In this document: in pieces, positions 19,852-30,804 of the stretch
How the letters are laid out: each line of letters opens with the position of its first letter
How positions within the stretch are numbered: the first letter of the stretch is position 1
Assembly (NCBI GenBank): GCA_001586965.3
Contig: LUCW03001496.1
Span: 80,001 to 132,500, forward strand
Direction: 5' to 3'
Source: Sphaeroforma sirkka
Lineage: Eukaryota > Opisthokonta > Ichthyosporea > Ichthyophonida
Length of the DNA stretch: 52,500 nt
The notes under the pieces: generated by a model
Databases searched by the model: none
Told to the model about the DNA's origin: nothing
The model's input: the letters and a program-made list of their open reading frames with translations, nothing else
Translations under genes and position numbers: made by a program

Positions 19852-22800
19852 TTACAATATCTCAACGTGCCAAGTACACGCTAAAGGGTGCACTCTTATG
19901 ACTGCGGGTGATACGGAGGCTCTGATAGAGCATCGTGAACGGAAGGCGTTCATCCCATTGAAGTGGTGCCGCCTCACAGCATTGCCGTATTGATCGTGTA
20001 ATGGGGGTGATACCTTGTATAGCATGCCCACTTCCTGCACCAAGGTGTCCACTATTTTGTTTGTGAACTCTGGTCTCATGTCGATTTGTAGTCGTCGTGA
20101 GAAACCATGTTCACCGAAAATCTCTAACATTGTCTGTACCGGGGTCTCCTTTGTCTTGTCCGGAGTTGCACGTGGAATCGAATAGCCAGTGGCAATGTCC
20201 AACACATGGAGAATGTACTTGTTCTTCCTCCACGATTTGATTGGCATAGGAATGTAGTCCATCTGAAAGTGATCCCAGGGGTTGCGTGCGTCGATGTTAA
20301 TGATCGGGTGGAAGCCTTTACGTAGTGTGTCCTGACCTAAACATGTACTACACTGTCGCTTAACCGTCGTCGCCAGTTCTAGAGCGCCCGGGCACACATG
20401 TCCAGCGTTGCGGAGCTGTTATACCGTATCGGCTGCCCTCGTGCTGTGCTCGTGTCAGTTGTGCACGCCGAAGCTGTTCTTCCGGCGTTACTTGTGCAAA
20501 TGCAGGTTGACCTTCGGCTTCAGCCATGGCGACCGATATCTCTCGTGCTATGTCCAAACATTTTGCATACGGTATATGGCGTGGCTCTGTGTAACCCAGT
20601 CGCTGTGAGAAGAGATGTTCGGCTTGAAATTATTGAATGGACGTAGTCTCGCTATCACTGTATGACGCCAAAGTGTCTTGCCGCACGCATACTTGCCAAA
20701 CTTCAGCAATGTACGTGATATTCTAAGCACCAGTACCGGTTCAGCTTGAAGCAGCTGCTTGAATAAGTCGAACCATGGTGCCGTGGTACCCACGGTAGAC
20801 ATACTGTGGCGGATGCCCCCGCTGTCTTGACTTTCCTAAGCATCTTGTGTATCAATTTCCAAGGTGGGTTCATCCATCCATCCACTAACGACCAGCCGTG
20901 CTTAAACGCCCCTTCCTTGTCATCTGAGGTCCAGAATCAAGGCAATTGTGCATTCTGTGGGTCCGCAAACACATCTACATTATTTGGACCAAAGATCTGT
21001 TGTGCTTGTTCAAAGTATCTAGGAAACAGCTTCCAGCAATCTGTGTACAGTATCTCGGGTTCATCACTCTCTGCCGTACCCTCATGCACCCTACTCAACA
21101 TATCTGGTAGGATATTCTTCTCCCCAGGGATATGGAAAATCGTGAAGTTGAACGGCGCGATGATGTGGTGCCATCGCTGTAGCATCAGGTTAACCTTGAG
21201 TCGTGTGTTCATGTACACTAACGCTTTATGATCTGTAAAGACTGCAAACCATTGTCCGTCCAAGTGGTCTCGAAAGTGCGTTAGACCATACACGAGTGCG
21301 AGTAGTTTCTTCATGGGTATAGTGTAGTTCTGTTGTGCATGGTTCAACGTCTTGCTAAAGAACATCAGGTTGTGTTTCTTGCTGTCGACCCATTGGCACA
21401 ATGCTCTGCCTATACCGTAGTCATGGCACCCCTTCTACCGGAAAATGTAATGCTACTGCATTTACCACCGCCTCCTTCATTGCCTGCCACGCGTCGGTAT
21501 GTCGTTGTTCCCACCGTTCACCAACTAGCTCATTCGGTTGAGTTTGCAGAATTTTCGTAGCGGTGCTACGATATGGGCAAAGTTGGGCGAAGATAGTTCG
21601 CTAAGCCTAACGTTGACGCTATGTCCTTGCATCGTTGTGGGGTTGGCCAATCTAGCAGCTTTGCCTGTTTCTCATATTCCACATCGATACCTTGCGCTGA
21701 TACTTTCTTGCCCAGTATCAGTATCTCCGCAATTACGAAGTGGCACTTGGCTGGGTTCAGCTTAAAACTATGGTATGTAAGACGCTTGATGACTTCCTTT
21801 ACTGTACGGATGTGTTGATCGTAATCATCACTGACAATCACTATATCATCGATGTAGTGATGTACTGGTAGTCCGTCCAGGATTGTGCTCAACGTAAACT
21901 GGAACTGCTGCGTCAGTACATGTAGACCGAATGGTGCCGATGTAAAAGAATACTGGTTGAGAGACTACAGGTCTCAGGTCAGATTTTACAGCAAGAAACC
22001 ATCTTTGATTTATGGAAGTCTTCAAAGTCAGCTCACTCCCGAGAGCTAAGTCATCAGAGTTAGCTCACTCCCGAGAGCTAATCAAGTTGCTCAAATTACT
22101 CTCAAGAGTTGAGCTATCACTTAACCGACTTTCGAGAGCAGATTAAGTTTCTCAACCGATTATCGAGAGTGGATTAAGCCTGTCGACCGCAACATTCTAA
22201 TAATGGCTGCGGTTCTATGTGAGTCACAACCTATAAGGAAAGGCATCATGTGATCAGCGTGAGATTTAGTTGCAGAGAAGTTGAAATAGAAATGCATCAA
22301 AGTGTTAAAGTGTTCCGCATAAGGTTTCTCATACTGACCATATGAGTTTTTACCCTGGCCAGCCCAAGCGGCTGAACACTAGCACAAACATCTTAGGTAT
22401 AAAACCAAAGGTGAGGTCAGAAATATATATATATACATTTGCACTTTATTTAAATTCTACTACATTGTACTCTAACACTGGTAGCGTTCATGTGTGAAGC
22501 TGAACAGATACCGTGAATCTGGATGTATCGGTAGTCTGTCGTAGGCCGCCGAGATGTCCAGAGTTGTGTAGTACCTCTTGCTCTTCAGTCAGGAATAAGT
22601 TCGTTAACTTTCGGAATCAAGAATTGGTCACCGGGAATGATGCATTTACCGCACGCATGTCTAAACATACCCGCACCTTCCTAACGTTGCCTTCGAACGT
22701 AGGTACGGCAAGCAGTGGTAGATTAACTGTTGTTGGTGTAGTTCGTTTAGTAATGACTAAGTCTTTCAACCACTTCTGTACTTGCTCATCGACATGAGAT

Positions 22801-23038
22801 AGCCATCGATCCGAAACGAAATTACGTTTGGATCTGCGCATACTCATGGCTTGTTCTCGCGTAACTGGTATCATGACCTCACTCCCCTCGAGGCGACATC
22901 GTGCGTTGTCTGGAATCACCGCGTTCGCCTCTAACTCCGTATTCAACCGTTGTCGAGCATCTACCGGCTCCGTTGTGTTCGGTGATTGCCGCCATGGTAT
23001 TGGCTTAAGCAATTCATCAAGCAAGGATTGAATAGGGG
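19852..23038 (-). mobile_element. Decayed Ty3/gypsy element, pol only, minus strand
   Basis: Pol order on the minus strand is reverse transcriptase (22490-23038 and 21566-21952), RNase H (20937-21401), a segment with NPPW (20548-20885) and integrase (19852-20397). No gag, protease or LTR pair is visible, so it is truncated at both ends. RT is interrupted by the solo LTR 21958-22477, and frameshifts separate the other blocks. Confidence 0.85.
19852..23038 (-). pseudogene. Gypsy pol relic: RT, RNase H, Dam-like segment, integrase
   Basis: RT keeps VRVCLDMRAVNASFPVTN in its front part and the active-site motif YIDDIV near 21840. RNase H has the FFSKTLNHAQQNYT and TDHKALVYMNT blocks. Between RNase H and integrase lies DVFADPQN (frame ending at 20937), then WMNPPWKLIHKML. 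The integrase has CSTCLGQD, part of the zinc-binding HHCC region, and HFQMDYIPMP, where the first core Asp is expected. The relic needs several frameshifts and is not functional. Confidence 0.82.
21958..22477. mobile_element. Solo LTR inserted in gypsy RT, 5-bp TSD CTGGT
   Basis: A 520-bp insert starting TGAGAGA and ending CTCTAACA is flanked by CTGGT at 21953-21957 and 22478-22482. Removing insert and one CTGGT rejoins the RT reading frame around the HERYQ...FTSAPFG region. TG...CA termini, the 5-bp duplication and the absence of coding sequence fit a solo LTR. The retroelement that owns it is not in the window. Confidence 0.85.
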
Positions 23039-23507
23039 GGTTGGAGACAGTGTGAGGTTATGGTCCCTGTAGGGCCGGTGGGCTGCGAAATTCACAATTT
23101 TGTTTGTATCCTGCGAGTGAATTTCTATACAAATTGTCACAGGTATGCAACTTTTACGATATCACGCATAAAAGTAAAAAAGAACCAGTAAGTTATTAAT
23201 ATTATGTGTATAGATAAATACAAATTGTCTGCGGGATTCAACTTAACTTCAGACTATTTCATGTCAAAACACAGTCGCACAAGTATATACTTGGGCGTCT
23301 ATCGATAGGAACAATTATTTGAACAACTATATAGTTATATATTGCGTGTACATTATTTGTGATTTCATTTTTACATATAATACAAACAGGTTGTACACAT
23401 TCTTTTTACAAGGTACGATATATCTGTATATTTTGCAGTCAGAGATAGAAGCGCAAAGCATTTGACACCTGCTTACCTTAAAATACTTACTTCTATTATA
23501 AAATGAA
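23039..23507. other. AT-rich spacer between gypsy and copia relics
   Basis: No gene and no recognisable repeat end. It could be decayed LTR or leader of either neighbour. Confidence 0.5.
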
Positions 23508-23790
23508 CTATGTTGATACTGGCATCCGAGTCATTCGTCTGTCGCGTATGTCGGTAAACTTCTGTCGGCTGAGTGGCTTCATGAAGAAATCACTGAGTAT
23601 CTGTTCTGATGGTATGTATTTTAGCTTGATGGTGTTGTTCGATGTGAGTTCCCTGATGTGATGATATCGTAGATCGACATGTTTTGTACGGCGGGATTTT
23701 GTGATACCATTTCCCATCATTATTGCTGACTTGTTGTCCTGTTCTATGGTGGTGGGTTCTACGAGCGGAATGCCGAAAACTCACTCACGC
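23508..23790 (-). pseudogene. Ty1/copia pol C-terminal fragment (RNase H end)
   Basis: The minus frame reads the end of a copia RNase H: a K-[ST]-A-I-like block, then TKHVDLRYHHIREL, IKLKYIPSEQILSDFF and MKPLSRQKF, in the order typical of copia elements. A frameshift lies near 23700. Upstream pol is missing. Confidence 0.85.
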
Positions 23791-24477
23791 TTCCAATGAT
23801 TGTCCATATGTGTAAGTAAGAGTTGAGATCAATATAAGCATATACTGTAAACCGATGTGAACTTTAATAGCTATAGTAAATTGAATAATTAAATTATAAC
23901 GCAAGAGACTAAGGGTAAGTTAGCTTACAAGTCCGGTTGCTAATAGCTAGTTACTTTTAAGTAGCTAGCAAAAGACTGAGGCCTTAGTCAGGGGGCACCG
24001 ACTTTTGTAGGCCGCCGAGTCTCAGCCTTCATCGATATTTTATTAGGTATTTCTAAAAATCAATTAAGATTTGGCGCCTTTTTAATATCTCTTAAAAGAA
24101 ATAGTAATTTCAAATAATAGAATCATCCAATTAATATTTTCAGAACTGAATTTGAATGGCCACTTGAGAAACAGACAGCCCGTCCCCAGGTTGGTGTGGT
24201 AAGGCATTAAGGGTCGGCCTGAGGTTAGTGTTATTAATAATTAAACATTTTAGTTTTTAAAGACAAAGTTTATTAACTAATAAAAAAAAGCCTTTGTTTA
24301 TCTTTAAGAATAAACCTAATAACCTTCAACCTTTATACTATGAGTCATCTCATATAGTATTTTATAAAGGAAACTATTTTTGATATGTATAACTCAAATT
24401 ATATATAATTGATGTATTAGTAATAATATATAGTGAAACCTTTACAGAAGACAATGCTAGTTTTATTATATTTATTA
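23791..24477. other. AT-rich stretch left of the Harbinger element
   Basis: No gene. It may hold part of the copia LTR; CTGAGGCCTTAGTC and GCCGAGTCTCAGCC near 23970-24025 are the only unusual blocks. Confidence 0.45.
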
Positions 24478-24673
24478 AAGAAAATCTTTCAGAATATAAG
24501 CCTCAAGACCGTCGGGGCCCGAAACACGTTTTTCTGATATTTTCTAAAAAATAGTATCAGAAAGTAAACAAACACACACACAAATACACACCTCGCTTAC
24601 AGTCACAGCGCTAGTATCGCTTCCTAACACGCATACGATGTGTTTCGTAGCACTGTATAGCCTAATTAGACTA
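24478..24673. repeat. Left TIR of the Harbinger-type element
   Basis: It matches the reverse complement of 37045-37246 over nearly 200 bp, from AGAAAATCTTTC to GCCTAATTAGACTA. The first base differs between the ends. It includes an AC-rich stretch (ACACACACA) and CTAACACGCATACGA. Confidence 0.93.
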
Positions 24674-24763
24674 CGCTCTTTACAGTGAGCGCATTCGATT
24701 TCTCATACGACACAATTAAGTCCCACTTTTTGCCATCAGAAGGCGAGATCAACTTTGTACATC

Positions 24764-26956
24764 ATGGGTGTCAAAGATCTTATGAGCTTCGTACGCCCGT
24801 ATATGACTGAACCAAACGGTAATGATGTGTCGGGTAGTGTTGGAATTGATATGTCGTTCCTTATACACACCCATTTATCGCAGCATGCGAGAAGTATAGT
24901 GGTGTATGATGACTGGGACTCCTTCTTGCTACAAATAGAGGGATGCCTGAATCTGATCATAGAGTGGAGAAGTTCCACGCACCCTCTCATATGCGTGTAC
25001 GATGGACACCGCATTGCAGGGAAACTCGTTAACCGGAGTCGGTCTCTTACTCGTGAAAAGAAATACGAACTCGTGAGGAAGTTTAAGAACAACAAAATGA
25101 GCAAAGAGGAACTAGACAATTTTGATTTAGATGCAGCGTGTAGAGTATGCGTTGCTTCGCATAATCTTGTAGCTGCACGTTATATTATGCATTTATTTAG
25201 AAAGATGGGAATATATTACATCTTGGCGCCGACAGAAGCTGAACAGCAGCTGGTGCATTTGCAACGTATTGGCTTCATCAAGTGCATACTCGCTTACGAT
25301 ATAGATTACTTGGTGATAGGTGGCAACAACCTCATACTAGATTCACGCTGGCGAAAGGGAGTGATGAATATCTTGCATCTACCTACTGTGAAAGAGCACC
25401 TTTCAGATACATGGGAACAGTTTTGTGAGCGAAAACAAGTTGAGAAAGAAGGCAACAAAGTGGAAGTCTTTCACGAACAGTGCAGGAAACATGGCTTCTT
25501 TTATGTTGTGCATCTGTGTGCACGATTCGGTTAAAGTGATTATCGCGTACGCACAGAGGTTGGACTTGAAAGACTGCTAAGTATACTATCAAACTGTAAA
25601 ATAACCAAACCGTCAATGAGAGTTGTAGCCGAATTGGTGTATAAGAGCGAGGATGTACCACGAGTGTTGAAAGAGTTTATATCAGGTCAATAAAATGTTC
25701 TTTGGGCAACCTGTAGATGATCTTAGATTAGAGAAGTTTGTATCATTCATACATAATGTACCTGAATGGATACTATAAGGATTAAAGAGCAGTGGGTTTC
25801 CAGAAACAGATTCGCTATGGGCTGATATAGTCATGACAAACCGACGTGTTGCTACCAGATGGCCAGAAGGGTACTATGATGCATCCTCTCACCCCAATAG
25901 CTCAAAACCCTCACCATACTTACCATGGACGAGAAAATCTGAGACGGCATCGTATGATAGCATGCGACTAAGTGATCTAAGACGGCATGCTATATCTATC
26001 GGATTTACAATACCTGAAGGTACCAACCGTGCAGAGCTTGTGCAACTATTAAACGTTCATGATAGCAGTAGACAAAGTGCGTTGCTTGATTCATCTGAAG
26101 TTCGTGAGGATCCAACTGAACTACTCAATGATTGCGTCAGCCGCCAGTAGACACTCCTCTCGCAATTAGAGAGCTGACATTGGATTGAATACACACAAGC
26201 CACACTTAAACACGAGAAAGTTGATATTGAATCATGGGTTATCGCAGAGTACTTAAAAAACACAAGGCTCTTACCGTGCGCTCGACGGTACAACAAGAAA
26301 GGAGAACGGTGACACTCACAACTGCATGAGGTAATCCTATAGCAGAAAATAGCTCTGAGGATAACTTATTCTATTTCTACGTTGGTGCAAGCGTTGGGCG
26401 CTCTATGACCAAAACAGACATGGATTTGTTGTTAAAAATACAAGTATGTGTAGATCCTAAGACAAAGGAACGCGTAGCTGTAGTCATTGAACATGCAAAG
26501 TGCATGTTATCAGTGAAGGCCTTGAGAACAAGGTTTGCGACCATGCCATTTTAGGTATAGTTGTGTGCACGTGAGAGCTGCGCTGGAGAGAATGTTTGAA
26601 ATCGGATCCAAGGGAAGCACTGACGGGAAAATACGTGGCGGTTTAAGGAAAGAACAGCCATAATTAATGCGAATGAACCGTTCTCGAATTTGTTACGAGA
26701 CTTTCACAACATTGCTGATCAGGATATTCAACCTACAGCGGCACAGACATGCTACGATGTCTGGAGAATGACACCTATGAGTCTCAGACCACAACCAATG
26801 GATATAGCAGAGGAAAGCGAGCTTAGAGAGCTATTGCTAGAATATAGGCGATTAAGATTGTATAATGAGACCAAAACTGTGCGAGATAGAGGCTTGAAGA
26901 TAGATACCATTCTACTGTTCAATCGAGAAGGAAATAAATTACAGGGGAATCAATGA
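24764..26956 (+). pseudogene. FEN1/XPG-like nuclease with SAP motif, transposon cargo
   Basis: The frame starts MGVKDL at 24764; the Gly after Met is typical of the family. FEN1 enzymes cleave flaps with two metal ions. Acidic residues line up: Asp29 (GID), Asp80 (VYDGH), Glu158 and Glu160 (APTEAE), Asp179 and Asp181 (AYDID), and an Asp in SDY just after an in-frame TAA at 25532. The same frame continues to about 25690. Then, after a frameshift, 25695-26150 carries a SAP-type helix pair (LSDLRRHA...NRAELVQLL), a DNA-binding motif. Coding-like frames with more breaks reach the TGA at 26956. The full product would be about 730 residues, twice FEN1. The C-terminal half is unrecognised; second proteins of related transposons often carry a YqaJ-type nuclease, which I cannot confirm here. 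Broken in this copy. Confidence 0.8.
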
Positions 26957-26987
26957 TGTTTCATAAACATTCGTATTTATTCAAGCT

Positions 26988-27842
26988 TTAAAATTCTGTC
27001 ACAACACCATCTCCATTTCCGGGTATATTCGCTCTGTTCTTTGTATCATTTTGATCATCTCTCTTCTTCATTTCAGTATCACGCTTTGTCATTGCAACTT
27101 GCCAGTTATGGCTTCGTGGTTTTAGATTCACAAAGCCACGTACACACTGGGCTTCTTTGTCCGCCAAAACTATCTCAGATGCTGTTATATACCTTTGTTT
27201 TGTGTCAAAGGCAGCATAATTATCCAGCTCTTCCATAGAGCGTTCAATATTGCACCTCTCGCGCGCTACGTTGCGATCGGCAACAGTACGTCTTCGATCA
27301 AAGACGAGTTGGTTGTTCTGTTTTTTTCTCGGGGTCACAACGCAAACATTATTCCTTTCCAATTCATACCTATCCGTTAGACCTTTATCATACATGTATA
27401 GAACTGGTATCTTATCACTTTTGAGCATAGCACCATACCTCATGAACGAGTGTATACCATTGTCGGTGGCAGCGCCTGGGAAGCCAGGAGATACGTGGCA
27501 GATGTACGATGCTGTATCAGTGATGACGTTATGCTTCATTGTTTCACGTTTTTTATAATCGGAATGTGATGCGACATGCAATGATGGGCACTGCGCATAC
27601 AGATCTTCCACTATTCACTCTAAGGCGTCTCCGATGTATATAGTACTGTCTCTTGTATCTAAAGCAGTCTTCGTTCTTGGGGCAAGAACAGCTTTGCCCT
27701 GAGCTGCCGAACAGAATGGCATTATACTATCAAATATATCAGCACATGCATATACCCAAGCTGGGTACAATCTCCTTGCAGTGGACTCACTAATTCCAAA
27801 CTCGTCTGCTGCTTTGGCCATTTTAGCACGCATATAACGCAT
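26988..27842 (-). pseudogene. Harbinger-type DDE transposase, 3' part
   Basis: Minus-strand frame: helix-turn-helix (AADEFGISESTARRLYPAW), an in-frame TGA at 27621-27623 after GDALE, then the DDE_Tnp_4-like core: SDYKKRETMKHNVI, PGFPGAATDN, YMYDKGLTDRYEL and the NIERSMEELDNY segment with the final Glu. It ends GDGVVTEF-stop at 26988. The order and motifs match ISL2EU/Harbinger transposases, which usually join THAP, HTH and DDE_4 domains. The 5' part lies 8.5 kb away at 36354-37030, separated by the gypsy insertion. Confidence 0.85.
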
Positions 27843-28920
27843 GTAAATTTCGATGGAAATTACTAGGTTTCAAACTATATTAAATTAAAATACAATTTAG
27901 TCAGTTAGGATTTAGCAGTGGTAGCTTGTGTAAGAATGATCGGGACTGCCTCTTGTTAAGAGCCTAAATATCCTCGATCACACAGGGCGTACCTCTAGCT
28001 GTTCTTTATTGAATAATTTTCACTAGAAGTACTAAGTGTTCATGACCACTTGCCTAATTTGTAAATAGACATAATAACGTAAGTCACGTAAATACATTAG
28101 CTGATATAAATAAAGTTCCATCTGAAGAAAAGTTAAAAAAAAAAAAAAGACTTATTGGATTTTGGAGATTGGCGGGAGGACCAAAATCTATAAGTAATAG
28201 TTCGGAGATTATAAAATTTAGTTTATAATATCCTACATCTACTAATGTCTCAAATAGGTCCACTTCCACTATTCACTCTAAGGCGTCTCCGATGTATATA
28301 GTACTGTCTCTTGTATCTAAAGCAGTCTTCGTTCTTGGGGCAAGAACAGCTTTTGCCCTGAGCTGCCGAACAGAATGGCATTATACTATCAAATATATCA
28401 GCACATGCATATACCCAAGCTGGGTACAATCTCCTTGCAGTGGACTCACTAATTCCAAACTCGTCTGCTGCTTTGGCCATTTTAGCACGCATATAACGCA
28501 TGTAAATTTCGATGGAAATTACTAGGTTTCAAACTATATTAAATTAAAATACAATTTAGTCAGTTAGGATTTAGCAGTGGTAGCTTGTGTAAGAATGATC
28601 GGGACTGCCTCTTGTTAAGAGCCTAAATATCCTCGATCACACAGGGCGTACCTCTAGCTGTTCTTTATTGAATAATTTTCACTAGAAGTACTAAGTGTTC
28701 ATGACCACTTGCCTAATTTGTAAATAGACATAATAACGTAAGTCACGTAAATACATTAGCTGATATAAATAAAGTTCCATCTGAAGAAAAGTTAAAAAAA
28801 GAAAAAGACTTATTGGATTTTGGAGATTGGCGGGAGGACCAAAATCTATAAGTAATAGTTCGGAGATTATAAAATTTAGTTTATAATATCCTACATCTAC
28901 TAATGTCTCAAATAGGTCCA
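27605..28920. repeat. 658-bp tandem duplication spanning transposase and LTR
   Basis: 27605-28262 and 28263-28920 are almost identical. Each unit holds about 237 bp of transposase followed by 421 bp of LTR. Differences seen: one base in TTTGCCCTG against TTTTGCCCTG, and the A-run near 28133. The left copy therefore contains a truncated LTR (27842-28262), and the middle holds a second transposase fragment (28263-28500). The duplication must be younger than the gypsy insertion. Confidence 0.93.
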
Positions 28921-29097
28921 AGTAGATGAGTCATACCAAATACTCAGGCTATTGGAGCCATCAAAGTGAATTTAGAACACTTTGGAAATATTGGAAAAAG
29001 AGCTTGTACTAAATTATTTAAAATACAAATAAAAAAACCAATGTATTATCTCAATTGATCTTGATATTTTAGACTGACCGGAGGCCGTATTTCTACA
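28501..29097 (-). repeat. 3' LTR of the gypsy element
   Basis: 597 bp, near-identical to 35755-36349. The first 421 bp on the plus strand are also present at 27842-28262 through the tandem duplication. Confidence 0.92.
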
Positions 29098-29223
29098 TAG
29101 CCCCAGTAGCTTTTAGAACTACGAACGTACGTTAAGATACGATCTAGTTGGTAAAGCGAAAACCAAAGTAAAAACGGTTTCGGTCATGACTTATCGAGTA
29201 AGTATGTGCCTAAATGTACGAGT

Positions 29224-30804
29224 TCAAGACTCATGTTGTACTCTATGTCGTTTAGTATTTGGTCCAGTAACCATTTCCGATGTAGGCGCCTTACGTTTAT
29301 TATTTGGTAAGGTAATAGCCAAAGGCTGTTCTTCATTAGTAAGTAAGTTTGAACAATTTTCTGCACTGTTGGTAAGCAGATCAGAAAGTTTAGACACGTA
29401 GGAAGTAGGTGGCAAATAGGGAATTTCAGATCCGTCAGGGTTTGTAGTCACCTGAGGAAACCCTTTTCGTTTATCTCGTGTGTTCTTATGTAAACGCTTA
29501 TTCCATTTCTTATTAAAGATACGAAGAAAGTCGCGAGATTCACGAAATGCATCGGAGGTTAGCCAAGCTACTGTCCCATCCATGAAACGGGTCTTGTAGT
29601 AAGTGTAACCGTCTTCGGATGTTTTGTCAATTATATCTTTGATTTGTGACTCCATAACTGGTACATCAGAATCAAATGAGCGAGCGAATGAGAGTTCGGA
29701 GGTAGGGATACGGTGAGTGCCTATTTCGTTTTTCTCGTGTGTTCTTATGTAAACGCTTATTCCATTTCTTATTAAAGATACGAAGAAAGTCGCGAGATTC
29801 ACGAAATGCATCGGAGGTTAGCCAAGCTACTGTCCCATCCATGAAACGGGTCTTGTAGTAAGTGTAACCGTCTTCGGATGTTTTGTCAATTATATCTTTG
29901 ACTTGTGACTCCTTAACTGGTATATCAGAATCAAATGAGCGAGCGAATGAGAGTTCGGAGGTAGGGATACGGTGAGTGCCTAGATTGGTTGCGCTAGTAC
30001 CATCAATGTTATTCACTTCGTAAGTATCACTCTTCTCATCATGGTAGGAAATAACAAAAGGTCCTATCGTCTTAGAAGAGAGTTCAGTAACGTTGGCGTT
30101 TCGATTTATAATGTTAACGTAATCGCCGACTTTGAACTGAACAATGTTCTTAGTGTTATTCCATCGGTCATACGCTTTAAGTAGGACGCGATTCTTGTGC
30201 TCGAGTAAACAGGGGTAAACAACGTTCTGCATATGCTCAATCTTTTGTAGCCACGGGGTAGCGTGTTTCTCGGGCGCAGTTTTATCAAACGTTGCTTGTA
30301 ATTCACTATAGCGGCCAAAGAAATAGTGAAACGGGAGTGTTCCAGTTTGAGGATTCATGCAGTTATTCATTTGAGTCTGAACCCATTTCAAATGATAAGG
30401 CCACATATCCTCAACGTCGTCTAGTGCGGTACGCAATAGTTTCTTAAGTTCTCTATGACGTGTCTCATTTGCACCCTGCGTTTGAGGTTTGTAAGGAACA
30501 CCACGCCTATGGGTCATGCCTGATACGAGTATAAGTGCCTCCATTACGTCGGTACAATACTCACTACCGTTATCAGAACATAGTACTCGGGGAAACCGAA
30601 GTCATTGAAGACGTGATAGCATAATTCTGCCACTGTTTGTGGACGTTTGTTCGGTATTGCATAAAGCAAGTTATAGCCCGAAGCCACACATAAGAAATGA
30701 CAGATATATACATCGCCAGTATGCTTGGATCGCGGGAGTTTAACCAAATCGACTATGACTCGGCGCATCGGTTGGTCTTCTGTCACACTTTTAGGGGTGC
30801 CCAA
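29224..30804 (-). pseudogene. Gypsy integrase with chromodomain-like tail, tail duplicated
   Basis: Core: VIVDLVKLPRSKHTGDVY with the first Asp, then DNGSEY in another frame (a frameshift near 30590), then QTQGANETRHRELKK with the third acidic residue. After the core comes a GDYVNIINRN beta region and a chromodomain-like stretch (VKDIIDKTSEDGYTYYKTRF...GTVAWLTSDAF). The DNA coding this tail is present twice (from 29727 and from 29468, 259-bp step). Because 259 is not a multiple of three, the reading frame is lost after the first copy. Confidence 0.82.
29468..29985. repeat. 259-bp tandem duplication in the integrase tail
   Basis: Two near-identical copies, both beginning CGTTT(A/T)TCTCGTGTG and ending GGTGAGTGCCTA. 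They differ at a handful of positions. Confidence 0.92.

Noticed and set aside
27615-27630. Reassigned TGA codon
   Set aside because: TGA interrupts only transposon frames that show other damage, and the host genes show no internal TGA; mutation explains it better.
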